Source: Bradyrhizobium sp. 138 (GTDB lineage Bacteria > Pseudomonadota > Alphaproteobacteria > Rhizobiales > Xanthobacteraceae). From it: a DNA stretch of 64,000 bases. Location of the stretch: positions 124,001 to 188,000 of the forward strand of contig NZ_JADPKT010000094.1 of the NCBI RefSeq assembly GCF_023074075.1, read 5' to 3'. The notes under the pieces were generated by a model. It was not told where the DNA came from. It worked only from the letters and a program-made list of their open reading frames with translations, and ran no database searches. The position numbers were made by a program, and so were the translations under genes. Each line of letters opens with the position of its first letter. The stretch's first letter is position 1. Positions 60,005 to 64,000 of the stretch are shown here, piece by piece.

Positions 60005-61399
60005 ATGACCACCAAGCCAGAAATGACCGCCGCCGAAATCGCAAGCGCGGTCGCATCCCGCAAGATGTCCGCGCTCGATGCCACCGAAGCCGCACTCGCG
60101 CGCATCAAGCAGCACGACACTATCCTCAATTCCTTCACCGACATCACCGCGGATCGCGCCCGTGCCAAAGCGCGCGCGATCGATGCCGATATCGCGGCCG
60201 GAAAGGAAGTCGGCCCGCTTGCCGGCGTGCCCTTCGCGGTGAAGAACCTGTTTGACGTCGCGGGGCTGCCAACGCGCGCCGGTTCGAAGATCAACCGTGA
60301 CCTCGCACCGGCCAAGCGTGACGCCACGCTGATCGAGCGCATGGAAGCCGCCGGCGCCGTGCTGGTCGGCGCGCTCAACATGGGCGAATACGCTTACGAC
60401 TTCACCGGCGAGAACGTCCATGACGGTCCCTCGCGCAATCCGCATGATACGACGCGCATGACCGGCGGCTCCTCCGGCGGTTCCGGCAGCGCCGTCGGCG
60501 GCGCACTGGTGCCGATTGCGCTCGGCTCGGACACCAACGGCTCGATCCGCGTGCCGTCCTCGTTCTGCGGCATCTTCGGTTTGAAGCCGACCTATGGAAG
60601 ACTGTCGCGGGCGCGTTCCTTTCCGTTCGTCGCAAGCCTCGATCATCTCGGCCCGTTCGCGCGCTCGGTCACCGATCTCGCGCTCGCCTATGACGTGATG
60701 CAGGGCCCGGATGCGGAAGACAGCGCCTGCACGACGCGCGGCCTTGAGCCGACGCTGCCGCTGCTCGCCAATCCGGTCTCGGACCTGCGGATTGCCATCG
60801 CGGGCGGGTATTTCCAGAAGAATGTGTTCCCGGAAGCGGTCGAGGCCGTCGGCCGCGTTGCCAAGGCGCTTGGTGCAACGCAGGTGGTCGAGATCCCCGA
60901 AGCCGCGCGCGCCCGCGCGGCAGCCTATGTCATCACCACCACTGAAGGTGCCTCCCTTCACCTCGATCGTCTGCGTACGCGGCCGAACGATTTCGATCCG
61001 GCGGTGCGCGACCGGCTGATCGCCGGCGCGATGGTGCCTGCTCCCATGGTCGACCGCGCGCAAAAATTCCGCCGCTGGTACCGCGCTCAGCTTGCCGAGA
61101 TCTTCAAATCCGTCGACGTGCTGCTGGCGCCGGCAACGCCCTGCACCGCGCCAAAGCTCGGCCAGGTCAATTTCAATCTCGATGGCGTCGAGCTGCCGGT
61201 GCGCGCCAATATCGGTATCCACACCCAGCCGATCTCATTTATCGGCCTGCCGGTCGTCGCGGTGCCCGTGCCGCTCGAGCCGCTGCCGATCGGCGTGCAG
61301 ATCATCGCCGCGCCCTGGCGCGAGGACATTGCGCTGCGCGTCGCCTACGCCCTGGAGAAGATGGGCGTTGTGTCAGCACCCACGCCAAGGGGACTTTAA
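60005..61399 (+). CDS. AtzE-like amidase (1-carboxybiuret hydrolase large subunit / HpxY-like)
   Basis: 464 residues of the amidase-signature family. Catalytic Lys80 (PFAVKNLFD), the GGSSGGSG loop at 154-161 with the cis-serine, and the probable nucleophile Ser180 in GSDTNGSIRVPSSFCG. AtzE removes an amide nitrogen from 1-carboxybiuret; HpxY is the oxalurate-pathway equivalent. The adjacent small subunit and AtzH-like gene favour one of these two roles over a generic amidase. The substrate is inferred, not shown. Confidence 0.9.
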   Translation: MTTKPEMTAAEIASAVASRKMSALDATEAALARIKQHDTILNSFTDITADRARAKARAIDADIAAGKEVGPLAGVPFAVKNLFDVAGLPTRAGSKINRDLAPAKRDATLIERMEAAGAVLVGALNMGEYAYDFTGENVHDGPSRNPHDTTRMTGGSSGGSGSAVGGALVPIALGSDTNGSIRVPSSFCGIFGLKPTYGRLSRARSFPFVASLDHLGPFARSVTDLALAYDVMQGPDAEDSACTTRGLEPTLPLLANPVSDLRIAIAGGYFQKNVFPEAVEAVGRVAKALGATQVVEIPEAARARAAAYVITTTEGASLHLDRLRTRPNDFDPAVRDRLIAGAMVPAPMVDRAQKFRRWYRAQLAEIFKSVDVLLAPATPCTAPKLGQVNFNLDGVELPVRANIGIHTQPISFIGLPVVAVPVPLEPLPIGVQIIAAPWREDIALRVAYALEKMGVVSAPTPRGL

Positions 61400-61411
61400 G
61401 AGGAATTTGAA

Positions 61412-61807
61412 ATGGAGATCGATCTCCCCGACGTGATCGCGGAAGTCAAAGCCGCATTCGATCGTTATGAGCAGGCCCTCGTCAGCAACGACGTCGCCGT
61501 GCTCGGTGAGCTCTTCCGCAACGATCCCCGCACATTGCGCTACGGCATCGGCGAGAATCTCTATGGCTACGAGGCAATCAGCGGCTTCCGCGCCGGCCGC
61601 TCGCCGGTCGGCCTCAACCGTCGCACTGCAAAGACCGTGATCACCAGCTATGGCCGCGACGCGGCCGTTGCGTCCACCCTGTTCTATCGCGACACGGCGC
61701 CCGGCAAGGTCGGCCGGCAGATGCAGACCTGGATTCGTTTCCCCGAGGGCTGGCGCGTCGTCGCCGCCCATGTCAGCATCATCGACGCGCCGAAAGAGAC
61801 CGCATGA
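61412..61807 (+). CDS. AtzH/HpxZ-like protein (DUF3225, NTF2-like fold)
   Basis: 131 residues. LPDVIAEVKAAFDRYEQALVSNDVAVLGELFRNDPRTLRYGIGENLYGYEAISGFRAGR is typical of DUF3225. AtzH acts on 1,3-dicarboxyurea, the AtzE product, to give allophanate; HpxZ has the corresponding place in oxalurate operons. It follows the AtzE-like gene by 12 bp and overlaps the regulator by four bases. Confidence 0.88.
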   Translation: MEIDLPDVIAEVKAAFDRYEQALVSNDVAVLGELFRNDPRTLRYGIGENLYGYEAISGFRAGRSPVGLNRRTAKTVITSYGRDAAVASTLFYRDTAPGKVGRQMQTWIRFPEGWRVVAAHVSIIDAPKETA

Positions 61808-62526
61808 CGCTCGACGAGTTTCCGCGAGAGACACCGCCGACTGAGCCGGTGGTGCCGCGCGTCGATCGTCCCTCGGCATCGGTGCAGAAGGTCACGCGCG
61901 CCGAGGAGCTGCGGCTGCAACTCGCCGACGAGATCGTGCGCGGTGCCCTGGCCCCCGGCGCGCCGCTGGACGAGACAGATATTGCGCGCCGTTTCAGCGT
62001 CTCGCGGACACCGGTGCGCGAGGCGCTGCGTCAGCTCGTGGCAAGCGGCCTCGTCGAAGCGCGTGCCCACCGCGGCGCGGTGGTGGCGCAGCCCTCGATC
62101 GAGCGTCTCAAGAGCATGTTCGAAGCGATGGCCGAGCTCGAGGCGCTGTGCGCTGGTCTTGCCGCCGAGCGTATGTCCGCGGCCGAGCGCCACGGCCTGG
62201 AGGCCGTCCACGAGGAGCTGCGGGTCTTAAGCTACACCGGCAATCCCGATCGCTTTCACGAGGTCAACGAGCGCTTCCACAACGCGATCTATGCCGGCTC
62301 GCAAAACGGCTACATTGCCGAGATCACGCTGGCGACGCGCGTGCGCGTGCAACCGTTCCGCCGCGCCCAGTTCCGCAATCTCGGACGTCTCGCTAAATCG
62401 CAAGCCGAGCACGACCGCGTCGTCGTCGCCATCATGCGCGGCGACAAGCAGGGCGCTGCATCCGCGATGCGCGCGCATATCGAGCTGGTGCGCGGCGAGT
62501 ACGAGATCTACGCGGTGTCGGTGTAG
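61804..62526 (+). CDS. GntR-family regulator, FadR subfamily
   Basis: 240 residues. Winged-helix domain (LADEIVRGALAPGAPLDETDIARRFSVSRTPVREALRQLVASGLVEARAHRGAVV) and C-terminal FCD ligand domain (MFEAMAELEALCAGLAAERM, then RFHEVNERFHNAIYAGS and the distal histidine region). Overlap with the AtzH-like gene places it in the same operon, as a probable feedback regulator responding to a carboxylate intermediate. Its operator is not identified. Confidence 0.93.
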   Translation: MTLDEFPRETPPTEPVVPRVDRPSASVQKVTRAEELRLQLADEIVRGALAPGAPLDETDIARRFSVSRTPVREALRQLVASGLVEARAHRGAVVAQPSIERLKSMFEAMAELEALCAGLAAERMSAAERHGLEAVHEELRVLSYTGNPDRFHEVNERFHNAIYAGSQNGYIAEITLATRVRVQPFRRAQFRNLGRLAKSQAEHDRVVVAIMRGDKQGAASAMRAHIELVRGEYEIYAVSV

Positions 62527-62544
62527 AGCCGAACACCCGGTGCC

Positions 62545-62665
62545 GTAGGGTGGGCAAAGGCGCAAAGCGCCGTGCCCACGATCTTTTCATGAAGGACGAG
62601 ATCGTGGGCACGCTTCCGCCTTCGCTCTTCGAGCTTCGGCGGACAAGTCGCTTTGCCCACCCTAC
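62545..62665. repeat. Palindromic intergenic repeat, family E copy 2
   Basis: 121 bp, begins GTAGGGTGGGCAAAGG and ends CTTTGCCCACCCTAC. Close match to 42593-42711. It fills the gap between the convergent regulator and allophanate hydrolase genes. Confidence 0.88.
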
Positions 62666-62670
62666 GGGAG

Positions 62671-64000
62671 CTACGTCTTGGCGGCTTCCGCCACATACGC
62701 GCGCCATCCCCCAAACGCGGTGATATCCCGCGCCTCGCCTAGCACCTTCGGCTCGACGAGAAACCCCTTCACGTTGCGTCCATCCGCGAGCTGCACCGTG
62801 CCGATCGCCATTGGCGAAGGAATCGCGTTGACGAACCTGCCGAAGGCGGACGACGACAGCGACCAGATCTCCAGCTCGATCGCGGCGCCCTTGCCTGCCG
62901 CGACGCGCAGCAGGCCGGGCTTTGGCGGCGTGGTCTTCAGCGCGTAGAGCTTGTAGTCCGGCGCCGTCCTGGTCGCCTCGATTAGGTGGCCGTTCAGCGT
63001 CGTCAACTCGCCGTTCAGCACCATGCCGGACAGATGCGCGCCGACCACCGCGATCGCAATGTCGTCGCCGCTGCTTGCCGGCAGCGGCGCGAGCGGTGCC
63101 TGCGCCACGCTCTTTGCACCGAGGGTCAGCTTTGTATCCGCATGGAATACGCGGCCGATGCTGGCCAGCATCGCATCGCGTCCTGCGGGCGCGAGCAGCG
63201 TGATGCCGAACGGAATGCCGTCGGCGCGCATCGATGCCGGCACGGCAAGGCCGCAGAGATCGAGCAGATTGACGAAATTGGTGTAGGTGCCGAGGCGGCT
63301 GTTGAGCTCGATCGGATTGGCGAGCACCTGCGCGGTCGTGTAGGCCGTCGGCGCTGTCGGCAGCACCAGCGCGTCGATATTGGCAAAGGTGCGCTCGGCG
63401 ATCTTGCGCAGGCCCTGCAGGCGGTAGAGCGCCGAAAAGGTATCGGCCGCCGTCAGCCGCGCGCCGGCCGCGGTGATCTCGCGCGTCACCGGATGAATCG
63501 CATCCGGCGCGGACGCGAGCAGATCCTTGATCACGAGATAGCGCTCGGCGACCCACGGGCCCTCATAGAGCAGCCGCGCCGTCTCGTAGAACGGCTCGAG
63601 GTCGAACTCGACCAGCGTTGCGCCGAGCGAAGTCCAGCGCTTCAACGCATCGCTGTAGGCGGCCTCCGCCTTCTTGTCGCCGAAGAAGATCAGCTGCCCG
63701 TTGCGCGGCACGCCGAGGCGCAGGTTTGCGGTAAACGGTGTGAGCGCGCCCAGCGGCCGGTCACGCGAGAACGGATCGGCCTGGTCTGGCCCCGCCATCA
63801 CCGACAGAGCGAGCGCGGCGTCGTCGACGGTCAAGGCGAACACCGAGACGCAGTCGAGCGTGCGGCAGGCCGGTACCAGGCCCGCATTCGAGATCATGCC
63901 GAGGCTCGGTTTCAGCCCGACGATGTTGTTGAGCATCGCCGGGACGCGGCCTGAGCCGGCAGTGTCGGTGCCGAGTGACAGCGGAACGAGGCCGGCGCCG
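62671..64000 (-). CDS. Allophanate hydrolase (AtzF-like), 5' part outside window
   Basis: 443 codons, continuing beyond the right edge. The amidase-signature motif GTDTAGSGRVPA with the nucleophile serine is at the edge, then LKPSLGMISNAGLVPACRTLDCVSVFALTVDDA as in AtzF and urea amidolyase. The C-terminal allophanate-hydrolase domain starts near PASSGDDIAIAVVGAHLSGM and runs to the stop. AtzF splits allophanate to ammonia and CO2, the last step after AtzE and AtzH. It is convergent with the operon, so it has its own promoter outside the window. Confidence 0.92.
   Translation of the reverse strand, partial: GAGLVPLSLGTDTAGSGRVPAMLNNIVGLKPSLGMISNAGLVPACRTLDCVSVFALTVDDAALALSVMAGPDQADPFSRDRPLGALTPFTANLRLGVPRNGQLIFFGDKKAEAAYSDALKRWTSLGATLVEFDLEPFYETARLLYEGPWVAERYLVIKDLLASAPDAIHPVTREITAAGARLTAADTFSALYRLQGLRKIAERTFANIDALVLPTAPTAYTTAQVLANPIELNSRLGTYTNFVNLLDLCGLAVPASMRADGIPFGITLLAPAGRDAMLASIGRVFHADTKLTLGAKSVAQAPLAPLPASSGDDIAIAVVGAHLSGMVLNGELTTLNGHLIEATRTAPDYKLYALKTTPPKPGLLRVAAGKGAAIELEIWSLSSSAFGRFVNAIPSPMAIGTVQLADGRNVKGFLVEPKVLGEARDITAFGGWRAYVAEAAKT

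Overview
The window is high-GC alphaproteobacterial chromosome, most like Bradyrhizobium or a close Rhizobiales relative. This is inferred from codon and GC style, the many orphan solute-binding proteins, a compact sox cluster, and several families of palindromic intergenic repeats of the kind that recur in these genomes. I see no rRNA, tRNA, CRISPR array, transposase or phage gene. The window cuts a gene at each end (an ABC permease on the left, an allophanate hydrolase on the right).

Left part (1-18.6 kb). A minus-strand group holds an iron-type alcohol dehydrogenase, an acyl-CoA ligase and an oligopeptide-type ABC transporter (binding protein plus partial permease). Facing it are an RND efflux pair (lipoprotein adaptor and inner-membrane pump), an orphan LivK-type binding protein and a MAPEG protein. 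An AttEFGH-like ABC export operon follows (ATPase, one 820-residue FtsX-type permease, Tat-secreted lipocalin-like protein), then two MFS transporters.

Sulfur region (18.7-25.1 kb). A minus-strand cluster reads soxX-soxY-soxZ-soxA-soxK-soxB-dsrE-like, with overlapping or nearly overlapping genes, followed by a persulfide dioxygenase-rhodanese fusion. No soxCD is in the window. A 20-bp dyad lies in the divergent promoter region. A thioredoxin/CcdA pair at 40-41 kb could supply reductant but is not linked to the cluster.

Middle (25-42 kb). This holds a DUF938 methyltransferase, a prolyl oligopeptidase, two MFS transporters, a MerR regulator divergent from a methyltransferase/DUF2938 pair with a textbook MerR-type promoter, VOC and carboxymuconolactone-decarboxylase-like proteins, a pair of acyl-CoA dehydrogenases, a membrane-anchored amino-acid binding protein, an L,D-transpeptidase, an internally duplicated membrane protein, thioredoxin/CcdA, and an ECF sigma factor whose upstream region is full of GTTTCG motifs.

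Signalling and secreted-protease region (42.7-54.1 kb). A minus-strand operon encodes a TRAP-type binding protein (DctP family), a membrane histidine kinase with a long helical periplasmic domain, a soluble REC-DUF3369-kinase hybrid and an OmpR-type regulator, with no TRAP permease. The arrangement resembles TorT-TorS-TorR and looks like a sensory rather than a transport system. Beyond a UgpB-like binding protein and a degenerate phosphotransferase lies a secreted caspase-like protease with a C-terminal peptidoglycan-binding-like region. It is divergent from three small secreted proteins, two of them tandem paralogues.

Right part (54.2-64 kb). A probable nitrogen-scavenging operon starts at a near-consensus sigma-54 promoter. 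It runs through a Tat-exported binding protein, two permeases and a fused DppD-DppF ATPase, then AtzG-, AtzE- and AtzH-like proteins and a FadR-type regulator. A convergent allophanate hydrolase (AtzF-like) would finish the pathway to ammonia and CO2. The sensory DctP operon, the caspase locus and this sigma-54 ureide/carboxybiuret locus are the most interesting parts of the window.
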